A DNA stretch of 64,000 bases, taken from NCBI GenBank assembly GCA_030015575.1, contig JASDDO010000014.1, positions 164,953,911 to 165,017,910 on the forward strand, written 5' to 3'. A program made the position numbers and the translations under genes. The DNA comes from Agapanthus africanus (taxonomy: Eukaryota; Streptophyta; Magnoliopsida; Asparagales; Amaryllidaceae). The notes beneath the pieces are model-generated. The model was not told where the DNA came from and searched no databases. It saw only the letters and a program-made list of their open reading frames with translations. Shown here piece after piece: positions 32,901-39,346 of this stretch; position 1 is the first letter of the stretch, and every line of letters begins with the position of its first letter.

Positions 32901-35799
32901 ATATTACAGATCTGTCCTCTTTCGGAATGTATTCCGAAGATTCCCCAATATGGGTATACCGGATAATACCTGGGGTATTACATTCTCCCCCACTTAGAAC
33001 AATGGTTCGTTCTCGAACCACAGAACTACTATTGAGGAACCATCTCTGATACCATTCTGTCACGACCCACCTCCAATACAAAGAGTATTGTCCGCTCTGG
33101 CCGAAACCGTACGGTTTTGTCCTTCGGGACGAACTGGACCCGATCAGGGGCCACTTCCCAGAAGGTCACCCATCCCAGGACTTCCCTGGCCCGAGCACGC
33201 TTAACTACGGAGTTCTCAAACTTCGGTAGTGCCAGTCCACTTAAAAGGCGCATCTGTATTGAAGAGTAGTATCATTCCATTTATAGTACAGATCCGTTCT
33301 CTTTCGAAATGTATTCCGAAGATTCCCCATTGTTTTATAGTGGGTCCCCATGCTTATGTATACCGGATAATACTTGGGGTATTACAACAATGGCCGCGGA
33401 ATACTCCCCCATGATGAGCGAAATCAACCCACCTAAGCAAATCTGTAAAGAGAACAGGAAGAAAGGGGTTAGGGTTTTGATCTGGGGCTCCTTCCTTATG
33501 CTCGGTTGTGAACTAAAGAAGAAAGAAAAAATTAAATGTGTTCTTTTAAAAAACCCTACAATTCCCTTTAAATACAAAAGGAAGACGAAGGGGTGACCGC
33601 AAAGCCGTTGGATAGCCACCAAGTCAACCCATATCCCTATTCTAGTGGAATCTTGGGTCGCAGCCCATTAAGATACTCGTCTGGCTAGATATCCGCTTAA
33701 GCGGGTATCTCATTTTACTACGGGGACCTTATCTACTGAAAGTATTTTACTCACTATGGTACAACAATGAGATGTGCATAAATATATATGCACACTCATT
33801 GTTGAGGGGCATTTGTTGAATTCCAAAAATATCGATTCCCTATTTGATATCATATAAATACCTTGAATGGCAATTGCGGGTATATCCATATACGGGGTCC
33901 TTCGATTGCAGATATCTCCTTTGATTAAGCTAAAGGAGATATCTGCCCAATTTAAGAGGCGGTTGTGGGCATCCTCAAAAGATGCCCGCACAAGCGGTTG
34001 TTGAGTGTTTGAATTGGATGTTTTCATTCCCACTGCTCCTATAAACGTAGGTGGTGGTTTGTTAACTACCTATTTTACCAAAGAGGGTGTATATACCTCT
34101 TTTAAAAAAAGGAAGACACGACAGAAGAGAATTCTCAAGACTTTTAACAGATTCAAGATTTGGTGTTCCCGGCTAACAAGAAGGAGGAGGAGGAAGAGAA
34201 GGTGGGAACTCGAAGAAAACTATCTCTTTTCAAAGACCGATTCTTCCTCTCTTCTCATTTTTGACAGGGGTACTTAGAGTCGAGTGTTTGAAAAGATCTC
34301 CATCTTTCTATAATCAAGAATCCCCTTAATAGATTTAAGAACATGGTTAAATCCATGTTCTTTGATAAAATGTACTTTTCTTGTGAACTTTAACAAGAAA
34401 TACATAGGGTTGAATATTTAAAGGAATTCTCATCGGTTCCTATAATCAAGAAATTCCCCGAGAGACTTAAGAATACGAGTAATATAATGTTTTTTGACAA
34501 AAAAATGGTCATAAAAATACTCTTTTAGAATATAGAAGGAATTCTATATTCTTTTTTTTGGAATATAAAAGAAAACCTATGTGCTTCTTATATGAGAATA
34601 TGGACAACAAGTTCATGTTCTTCAAAACTTAAAAACATAAGGGGAAACTCTACCCAAATTTCAAATAAGCGTTTGCTTACATTTGACAAATCTCTCTCAA
34701 GAGATAAGAGATGATGCAGATATCTTAAAAGAAGTCCTGCATCGAGTTCTTGACATAAAAGACCAAATATTACCCCTATAGAATATACAAGGCGGTATCT
34801 TAAAAGATTCCCGCAAATTGGATATTATTAAAGATATCCACAAGTAGAGTCGGGGATCTTAAAAGTTACCCGCTTTGGGCGGGTATCTTTGTATTGGTAT
34901 CTTCGTTAAGATATACCCGCATTTGAAGTTGAGATATCCGCAACTTCCTTAAACGTGTATTGAATCTAACATGGAGTTATTTACACATATGCCAAGTATC
35001 ATGTATGGCGGGTCCTATGCAAAAGACCCCGCTTTTGCTCTAATTTGACTAAGAATGGGACCCACAAATAGAGATACCCACTTGGTCTTCAAAAATAATA
35101 CTAACTTTGATGTAAAATACCCTTCCTCTTTCAAAATATACTTGTATCTTTGTAAATTTCTTTATATAAGCTTTTGATATGTAAATGGGTAAGATATATC
35201 AAAATTGTATGCAGATCAATGAAATGAAATATTTGTCGATGATTCTTTTAGATTGTCTCTCCTTTGCAAGTATATGTATCTGGAATGTGATCTTTTCTAT
35301 AAATGATATGATTTAGAACGTCCTAACAAGGTATACTGTCGAGATATTTTTTAAGACAATAGGGTAAAATTAACGGTAAATGTTTGCGCTTATCGGAAGT
35401 CTCAAACCCCAGGATCTTTTGATCAAACTTTTAAACTTTAAACTTTGTGTTGTTTAGACACTACCTTTTCTTAACGATGCGATTGTTAGAGGTCCTAAAG
35501 AGGGTAAACACAAAAGTATTGGAGGCCGTTGAGTTTCTATTTCGAGTTATGTAGAAATCATGTCTAGTTTTTGCTGCTTCACACTGGATGCAAGGACCTT
35601 AGTAATACATATTTTTCTCATCTTATAAATGTTTTTCTGCTGACCATTAAGATACTAAGACTTCACTCTTTTACACTGCAGCATTGCGACATGCACCTAT
35701 GTTGCTTTTCAACTTTTCAAGCTCTCAGACCGTGATCCTATCTACCGTGTTTTATTGGACTGCCGCTACAAAAATCCAATAGATACACCACGGAAGTGA
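10324..35799 (+). CDS. Plant multi-pass membrane protein with duplicated DUF1475-like domain, 8 exons
   Basis: Joining 10324-10451, 11453-11504, 12203-12276, 13796-13885, 15801-15944, 17070-17121, 17705-17778 and 35682-35799 gives 243 codons and TGA with no internal stop. All seven introns are GT/AG. The start ATG sits in a good context (AAAATGGCC). The protein is two tandem repeats offset by 120 residues: GSPFRAQLLTPW at 33-44 matches GLPFRMELLTPW at 153-164, and VWVAYKESSWI matches VWVAHKESTWI. Each half has about three hydrophobic helices (roughly 9-30, 48-66, 75-97; then 126-150, 168-186, 194-217). I recognise the family as plant DUF1475 proteins; the molecular role is unknown. Intron 7 is 17.9 kb and full of transposons, yet its splice sites look intact. 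Confidence 0.9.
10452..11452 (+). other. Intron 1
   Basis: 1001 bp, AT-rich, GTAAGC to TTTAG. I see no transposon or other feature in it. Confidence 0.85.
11453..11504 (+). CDS. Exon 2 of the DUF1475-like gene
   Basis: 52 bp, residues 43-60 (WMNATLIDFYVNVFAIS). It has the same length and phases as exon 6, its duplicate. Confidence 0.92.
11505..12202 (+). other. Intron 2
   Basis: 698 bp from GTAAAT to GTCAG, AT-rich. No other feature seen. Confidence 0.85.
12203..12276 (+). CDS. Exon 3 of the DUF1475-like gene
   Basis: 74 bp, residues 61-84 plus two bases (VWVAYKESSWINALLW...). Same length and phases as exon 7. Confidence 0.92.
12277..13795 (+). other. Intron 3
   Basis: 1519 bp from GTATGT to TTCAG, AT-rich. 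I see no definite repeat element. Confidence 0.85.
13796..13885 (+). CDS. Exon 4 of the DUF1475-like gene
   Basis: 90 bp, residues 85-114 plus two bases (SITTCAYIVTKLFG...). It closes the first repeat and corresponds to the start of exon 8 (SIATCTYVAFQLFK). Confidence 0.9.
13886..15800 (+). other. Intron 4
   Basis: 1915 bp, GTATAA to TTCAG, AT-rich. No recognisable element. Confidence 0.85.
15801..15944 (+). CDS. Exon 5 of the DUF1475-like gene
   Basis: 144 bp, residues 115-162 plus two bases. It encodes a basic linker (KESPWKMK) and the first helix of repeat 2, ending in GLPFRMELLTP exactly as exon 1 ends. Confidence 0.92.
15945..17069 (+). other. Intron 5
   Basis: 1125 bp, GTAAGC to TGCAG. 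Nothing recognisable besides AT-rich sequence. Confidence 0.85.
17070..17121 (+). CDS. Exon 6 of the DUF1475-like gene
   Basis: 52 bp, residues 163-180 (WMAATLIDFYINVVAIS), the duplicate of exon 2. Confidence 0.92.
17122..17704 (+). other. Intron 6
   Basis: 583 bp, GTAAGA to TTCAG, largely taken up by an imperfect direct repeat (17216-17540). Confidence 0.85.
17216..17540. repeat. Imperfect direct repeat in intron 6
   Basis: GCTTCACCTCATGC starts copies at 17216 and 17420 (period about 204 bp). Within it the phrase GTGACAATGGAAGAAAATAA occurs three times (about 17311, 17360 and 17516). Confidence 0.85.
17705..17778 (+). CDS. Exon 7 of the DUF1475-like gene
   Basis: 74 bp, residues 181-204 plus two bases (VWVAHKESTWIGAIFW...), the duplicate of exon 3. 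Its donor GTACAT opens the 17.9 kb intron. Confidence 0.92.
17955..17995. repeat. Compound (CT)n(GT)n microsatellite
   Basis: About nine CT units run directly into about ten GT units. It is a candidate polymorphic marker inside intron 7. Confidence 0.95.
18089..18193. repeat. Three 35-bp tandem repeats
   Basis: Copies start at 18089, 18124 and 18159 with an exact 35-bp period. Each reads approximately CTAACATACTGGCACTTGAC then AAATTCTCAATT. Confidence 0.9.
18194..18759. other. Intron sequence of unknown origin
   Basis: This is partly plain intron. From about 18350 the composition changes (GGGCCCAGCCCGACC, then GTCAGAGATCC), perhaps the edge of the insertion that carries the split ORF. No boundary or target duplication is visible. 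Confidence 0.3.
18760..19171 (-). pseudogene. Unidentified ORF remnant, downstream half
   Basis: The minus strand continues the reading begun at 26962-27136 once the copia-like element and one GAAAG duplicate are discounted. Stops and a frame change interrupt it soon after. I do not recognise the protein. The 393-bp part towards 18760 is rich in charged residues. Confidence 0.4.
19172..21431 (+). repeat. 5' LTR of the gag-only copia-like element
   Basis: 2260 bp, TGATAAC to ACTTTCA. It contains about nine perfect or near-perfect CAGACGTCTG palindromes between 20126 and 20515. Confidence 0.92.
21432..21448 (+). other. Primer-binding site of the copia-like element
   Basis: ATTGGTATCGGAACTTG directly follows the LTR. 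It resembles the TGGTATCAGAGC site that pairs with initiator methionine tRNA, with a few changes. Confidence 0.75.
21483..23032 (+). pseudogene. Gag of the gag-only copia-like element
   Basis: A start at 21483 gives MASSLQNYSSF and then PPRFDGSGF, the usual opening of plant copia gag. Frameshifts break it within 100 bp. Recognisable pieces continue at about 21560-21700, 21767-22294 and 22423-22878 in different frames. The middle is a long, acidic, coiled-coil-like region. Near 22855-22900 a zinc knuckle, CNFCGAHDHLAFAC (Cys-x2-Cys-x4-His-x4-Cys), is followed by basic KRNPYKSNKIW. It would have packaged the element RNA. A TGA at about 22292 and further stops rule out a full product. Confidence 0.75.
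23033..24796 (+). other. Non-coding interior of the copia-like element
   Basis: About 1.8 kb of AT-rich sequence (repeated TTGTTTA and CATGTATA phrases) stands where pol would be expected. No protease, integrase or reverse transcriptase motif is found in any frame. Confidence 0.7.
24797..24810 (+). other. Polypurine tract
   Basis: AAAAAGGAGGAGAT immediately precedes the 3' LTR and would prime plus-strand DNA synthesis. Confidence 0.8.
24811..26961 (+). repeat. 3' LTR of the gag-only copia-like element
   Basis: 2151 bp, TGATAGT to ACTTTCA, about 110 bp shorter than the 5' copy. It carries the same CAGACGTCTG array between about 25658 and 26035. Confidence 0.92.
26962..27136 (-). pseudogene. 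Unidentified ORF remnant, upstream half
   Basis: It starts with ATG at 27134-27136 on the minus strand and is open until the insertion point of the copia-like element. The N-terminus is Asn-rich (MAFNGNNNN). Just upstream on the minus strand TTTCCTTTCAG resembles a 3' splice site, so the source may have had a leader intron. I do not recognise the family. It is either a captured gene fragment or part of an unknown element. Confidence 0.45.
27137..27468. other. Flank between the split ORF and the inverted-repeat element
   Basis: Probably the leader or intron of the minus-strand ORF. It ends at GGTGAAGTCAAAGTC before the inverted repeat begins. No coding potential. Confidence 0.4.
27469..27970. 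repeat. Left long terminal inverted repeat
   Basis: It pairs with about 34990-35533. Shared blocks include TTTACCCTC, ACCTCTAAC, CATAAGCGCAAACA (inverted GATAAGCGCAAACA) and a GTAGGGCCAC region near 27915. Similarity may extend inward to about 28.7 kb. Confidence 0.75.
28081..29468. other. Non-coding left interior of the PMD element, with stem-loops
   Basis: Contains perfect short stem-loops: AACATGGG/CCCATGTT (28571-28590), CTTCTTC/GAAGAAG (28646-28665), AATGGAAATTCCATT (28778-28792), GGTTTT/AAAACC (28839-28854), GAGAGTA/TACTCTC (28938-28961) and GGGGG/CCCCC (about 28980-28996). No coding sequence. Confidence 0.6.
29469..31922 (-). pseudogene. Plant mobile domain (PMD) protein remnant
   Basis: The start is ATG (CAT at 31920-31922) and the N-terminus is MSTPDVNILVVEEGQP. 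Stops appear soon after; a longer open piece covers 30920-31453 and another 30407-30781. The second contains MGEFGITLMHIRDCFILPIT, matching the GE-x-x-ITL-x-D-x-x-x-LLGLP-x-x-G signature of plant mobile domains. Further down (29976-30239) FWMASSIAQGDRHAIGLHVY matches the conserved AQG region of the same family. At least six stops or frame changes break it. PMD proteins occur as host genes (MAIN/MAIL group) and inside transposons; this copy lies in a transposon and is dead. Confidence 0.7.
31923..32675. other. PMD element interior upstream of the PMD pseudogene
   Basis: Non-coding. It carries repeated phrases such as GAGATACCCGACTATTAAAG (two near copies at about 32233-32280) and AAAAGATCCC. 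No other feature. Confidence 0.5.
32676..32982 (-). repeat. Cassandra LTR (3' in element orientation)
   Basis: TGTCACGACCC to GGGTATTACA. Confidence 0.93.
32771..32834 (-). other. 5S rRNA-derived segment in Cassandra LTR
   Basis: The minus strand reads AGAACTCCGTAGTTAAGCGC and later GGATGGGTGATCTTCTGGGA, corresponding to the A box and C box of the plant 5S internal promoter with a few substitutions. It is not a full 5S gene. Confidence 0.9.
33040..33057 (-). other. Cassandra primer-binding site
   Basis: Minus strand GAATGGTATCAGAGATGG directly follows the LTR end. Confidence 0.9.
33058..33386 (-). repeat. Cassandra LTR (5' in element orientation)
   Basis: TGTCACGACCC to GGGTATTACA, 22 bp longer than the other copy, mainly through an insertion around GTGGGTCCCCATGCTTATG. 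Confidence 0.93.
33153..33216 (-). other. 5S rRNA-derived segment in second Cassandra LTR
   Basis: Same 64-nt block as in the other LTR. The C-box match is slightly better here (GGATGGGTGACCTTCTGGGA). Confidence 0.9.
33392..34989. other. Right interior of the PMD element with stem-loops
   Basis: Non-coding. Perfect stem-loops: GCAGATATCTCCTTT with its complement (33908-33946, 15-bp arms), GGGCATC/GATGCCC (33967-33987), AAGAACATGG/CCATGTTCTT (34337-34362), TTTCTTGT/ACAAGAAA (34377-34400) and AGAATATAGA/TCTATATTCT (34527-34552). Many CGGGTATC and GATACCCG words. Confidence 0.65.
34990..35533. repeat. Right long terminal inverted repeat
   Basis: The inverted, diverged partner of 27469-27970. 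Its edge is about 150 bp from the exon 8 splice acceptor. Confidence 0.75.
35682..35799 (+). CDS. Exon 8 (last) of the DUF1475-like gene
   Basis: 118 bp, codons 205-243 and TGA. It starts SIATCTYVAFQLFK, parallel to exon 4, and ends in the hydrophilic tail PIDTPRK. The acceptor is CACTGCAG. Confidence 0.92.
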
Positions 35800-37799
35800 T
35801 TTTTGTGGATAAATTTATAAATAGGGAAGAGAATTTGTATAAACGGATGTTCATTGCAATATACGGTTGCGTTCAGGCATGCACTAATTGTCAAAATTAT
35901 TGGTATATACTGTGATTTGTTTAACAAGTACATAAACTCAAGGGGTACTTATACACTTATTCTCTGTATAGACTATAAACAAACCCATTTTTTCTGTACT
36001 TAAAAAGTTTGTGGTTGATAAAAATGTTGACTGGTATATGTAGGTAGAACAAGCCCACAAGCAAGAGGTTGCCCTACTCAACCTACCGACTTGACAAAGC
36101 AAATTGGATTTTAGCAAATTAATCATGAAAATATCTCCCCAAAACCAAGCCATGCACATGTCAGTGATAATGCTAAATTTTGATGATCACACAAATAAAT
36201 TAATGGTGTAGTGGTTTCATGGCTTAGTTGCGAGGAAGAGTTACACAAATAAATGGTGTGGTGGTTTCAAACATACACCCTCATTTATTATTTGTAATTA
36301 CTTGGTGGTTATATAATCTTAGATTACTTCTCAAGTTTTCAATTCTTCATCAATATCTTTCACCAATTGGCAAAACAAATATCAACACAACATTTTCCAT
36401 GAAACCGCTAAGTTGATGATATTTATTTGCATTTCATACGGTAAATGGTATATGTCTGAATGACATCACGGTTTTTTAGCGAATAATTGCGTGCACTCAC
36501 ACACCGTTGGATGTAATTCATCCCATTCTGAATGCTTAGGAAAGTAATTTTTTGTTTTTTTTAATGAGATCTAATGTGCGCTAACAATACCCTGTGCTGT
36601 TAAATTTGAAGTTAAAATGCAGTAGAAATGGATTATGGACTTTGCAATTGTAGATTTAAACATTAGCACCTCATTTTCAATACTAAAGAAAATATTAATT
36701 TAGTGGACGAATGAATTGAAATACCCAACATTTTATATGAAACCAATCATATTATGAAATGATGTGTGAATATGAGATAGGAATTCGGAATTATTTTGAA
36801 TTCCAATCGAATCTAAATAGTCGAAAAATTAATGAAGAGGATGGCTTATGCAATACGAACATCCATCGATTGTTGAAAAACTAGCTTTTTATATGCAAAT
36901 TTTTTGATGTTACTGAACTTCGCCATCAATAGTGAACTTTCCATTAAGAGAGTATAAGAAGATTTAGATTATACATAAAGGCAATTTGTATATATTTCAT
37001 CTCAGAAATTTAGTTTTCTTCTAAATATAATGATTTCATATATATCTCCAAAACTTTGTCACTTTTGAAACACCGTGATGTTTCTAGTTACTTATAGTCA
37101 ATAATGTAACTTAATAATACGGCTAAACTGATCAATGTTAATTAAATTTAATTTCTTAGATATATGACGAGTCTTTTGCCTAAACCATCAAGCATCATAC
37201 TGTACACCAATTTCTTTTATGGAAAAATAAATTCTGACCGTTGAAAAGACAAAACGTATTTATCATTGTCTCTGCCATTATAACGAGTACCAAAAGGGTC
37301 CATGTGTCTTTTTCTTCTTTCCTCCTAATTGAAAATTTAAAAAATGAGAAAATTTCCTCAAGCTCTCAACGATTTCACCCTTCTCTCTCTCTCTCTGTCT
37401 ATACCTTTCTCTCGCTTTTTTAAAGTAAAAAAAAAGTTATCAATAAAATCCATGAAAGTTACACAAAACCCCTTGACCTTTACAGTTTACTAGCCAACTA
37501 AAGTACTTAATATGATCACCAATCTTTTTGTATTTCAAATTTGACATTGCATAAATTTAAAGATCTTATTATTTATACTAGTTTTAGATCGCCGAAAAGA
37601 TTTAAGGTGTAAAGATAATTTAGCTCAAAATATTGTGAATACTGGTAGATTATGATAGGACATTATACCTGGTTAAAACAAATTGTTGGGAATATATGAT
37701 TTATTATAAATTTCAAATATTTAAAATTTAAGTTTACAATATGCATCTATTGTAATCCATTGGACATTAATATATAAATACCCAACCATGATCTAAAAG
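35800..37799. other. 3' flank and intergenic sequence
   Basis: Contains the presumed 3' UTR of the DUF1475-like gene, with no clear polyadenylation signal close to the stop. A phrase ACACAAATAAAT...GGTGTGGTGGTTTCA occurs twice at about 36188 and 36242. A CT-rich tract lies at 37381-37412. No gene is supported. Confidence 0.5.
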
Positions 37800-38075
37800 T
37801 TAATTTGTAATGTTGGGATACACACCCAAACATTCCATCGGCGTATGTTTAAAGCAATAAAAAGGGTGACAAGCACAACATGCAGCTCCTGGCCATGAAT
37901 AACTCTTTTGTGAAATCAGATCGCTTTCCATGTTATTATCGATGTCGTTGACGGATGCTAAGGCCATTTCATCGTATGTCATTGCGATTCTTGCCTCCAC
38001 AAGCCCCTGAAAGAACATAGATGGAAGCAACAATACAAGAATAGCAAGACTTATTGAATAATTTAAGACTTCCAT
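37800..38075 (-). CDS. Small secreted cysteine-rich peptide, 91 codons
   Basis: One uninterrupted exon. Residues 1-28 form a signal peptide: a short polar start, a hydrophobic core ISLAILVLLLPSMFF and a likely cleavage after VEA. The middle is acidic. The C-terminus has all five cysteines (66, 67, 69, 74, 82) in the segment AACCACHPFYC and on to MECLG. A TATA box lies 52 bases upstream. The size and layout match plant secreted cysteine-rich peptides that act outside the cell. I cannot place it in a named family, and the odd cysteine number leaves disulfide pairing open. There is no homologue in the window. The leader-like signal and nearby TATA argue against a chance ORF. Confidence 0.6.
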   Translation of the reverse strand: MEVLNYSISLAILVLLLPSMFFQGLVEARIAMTYDEMALASVNDIDNNMESDLISQKSYSWPGAACCACHPFYCFKHTPMECLGVYPNITN

Positions 38076-38126
38076 TATCTTTGATCTTCTTAAACTTTGA
38101 GATAATCTAACCTTCTTTACTCTTAC

Positions 38127-38134
38127 AATTTATA
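38127..38134 (-). promoter_or_regulatory. TATA box of the small secreted peptide gene
   Basis: Minus strand TATAAATT, 52 bases before the ATG, a normal distance for a short leader. Confidence 0.55.
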
Positions 38135-38139
38135 CCCAT

Positions 38140-39346
38140 TACAGAGCACCTTATTGATTCAATGCTGTTGATTAATTAGAAAAAAAATTAGCCAAAATCT
38201 TCTTACTTTAATGGCAAATTGATAACCTCCTTCGTTAACCTTAAGAGTTACGAATAACTTCCTCAAACTTACTACAACAGGAAATAAAACCCTCCAAGCT
38301 CATTTAACAATCCTTCATGAGTAACATTATCGTCCATTTAATTATAGTTATTGCCAAAGCGTCTTTGATCGAGCGGAAACGACACTTCCCCCACTTGATA
38401 GGAGTTCTTCGATTTGAATCCTCCACTTGCAACCACTTGCAATGGCAAGTAGGATTTTCAACCAATTATATGATGAACCCATGGATCTAGAGGCCTAACC
38501 CCCTCCCCCAAAGCTTACGAGCTGCTGCAAGAAAGAAAAATAATAATAATAATAATTATTTCTATGTACCGTATTATACGATATGTATGTCCTTCCATTA
38601 AATTTACAGATTTATATAATAATTAATTAGAAACATGCGTATTCATGCCAATAAAGTATGGTTTAAATTGTGCTCCGGTTGCTGTAGCCGCATGAATGCG
38701 GCAAATAGTGTATTGCAAGAGTACGGGACCCTTGTTTTAAGTTGGGACGGGTCCCGTCCCAAGGCTTGGTCGCACGACCGCAACCATGATGCTTACAATA
38801 GAAATGTGATTAGTGCATTGCACGTGGCATGCACGTTTATATATAATCTGTATTATAGAGAAGAAAATTAAGTAAAGCATATCTGGATCAATGTAGATAT
38901 ATATCAATTTTTGAGAATAGATGTGTTCACCGCCTTATTATGTTATCTTGATTAATCAAATAAAAGTAGTCTTAAAAAAAATAAAAATTAGAATTGCGAT
39001 CTAATTCATCATCTATCCTTTTGAAAATGTCTTTAAACAGAAATTATTTGTTCAATGATAGTTTTAACTTTTAACCCATCATCTGAAGTTAGTTTTGAAT
39101 TCTCATCTAAAAGTAGTTTTAACAGGATAAATAGTTATTATATTAAATCAGTTTTAAATATTTTGTGCAATTTTTGTATTTCTCTCTCTCTTTCATGATT
39201 TCTTTTTAATTATAAGAATCACACAGATGTCACTCAACGAGTGTTTGTCAATCCAATTGGATTTGAAAATTGACGCCCCAAGTTCTATGGTTATAATAGT
39301 AGAGATTGAGCTTCTCTTCAAATAATTGTACTCTGAATAATGCATA
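38140..39346. other. Intergenic, no gene supported
   Basis: AT-rich, with an (AAT)n run at about 38541. The GC-richer block 38630-38870 contains a chance 78-codon ORF with no recognisable content. Confidence 0.5.

Larger units (their letters stand above)
32676..33386 (-). mobile_element. Cassandra-type TRIM carrying 5S rRNA sequence
   Basis: Two LTRs (32676-32982, 307 bp; 33058-33386, 329 bp) flank only 75 bp of interior. The target duplication ACAAT is at 32671-32675 and 33387-33391. In minus orientation the interior begins GAATGGTATCAGAGATGG, an initiator-Met tRNA primer site, and ends with a GGGGGAGAA purine tract. Each LTR contains 64 nt derived from 5S rRNA. These features define Cassandra miniature retrotransposons, which encode nothing and depend on other elements. 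The insertion lies in the PMD element. Confidence 0.95.
27469..35533 (-). mobile_element. Element with long terminal inverted repeats and a PMD pseudogene (MULE-like)
   Basis: The left end CTCAGCGGAGTC matches, inverted, the right end at 35533, and the match continues with TTTACCCTC, GACCTCTAAC and AAGCGCAAACA for at least 500 bp in diverged form. Long inverted termini of this kind are typical of Mutator-like DNA transposons. The only coding relic is a minus-strand plant mobile domain protein, which is known from plant transposons. No transposase is seen, so this is a non-autonomous or decayed copy. I could not find a convincing target duplication. A Cassandra TRIM is inserted at 32676-33386. 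Confidence 0.7.
17779..35681 (+). other. Intron 7 (17.9 kb) with nested transposons
   Basis: It runs from donor GTACAT to acceptor CACTGCAG. The contents in order are a microsatellite and 35-bp tandem repeats (17955-18193), an ORF remnant split by a copia-like element (18760-27136), a long-inverted-repeat element with a PMD pseudogene (27469-35533) and about 150 bp of plain intron. The identification of exon 8 rests on its match to exon 4 and on the preserved phase. Confidence 0.85.

Noticed and set aside
32771..33216. 5S rRNA genes
   Set aside because: Only 64 nt of 5S-like sequence in each case, inside LTRs of a Cassandra element.
27469..35533. Reading the PMD element as an LTR retrotransposon
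   Set aside because: Terminal repeats are inverted, not direct, and there is no primer site or pol.
36188..36440. Possible MITE (GGTTTCATGG / CCATGAAACC inverted)
   Set aside because: Only about 10 bp of inverted match and no target duplication.
38635..38871. 78-codon ORF
   Set aside because: No signal peptide, motif or promoter; composition not clearly coding.
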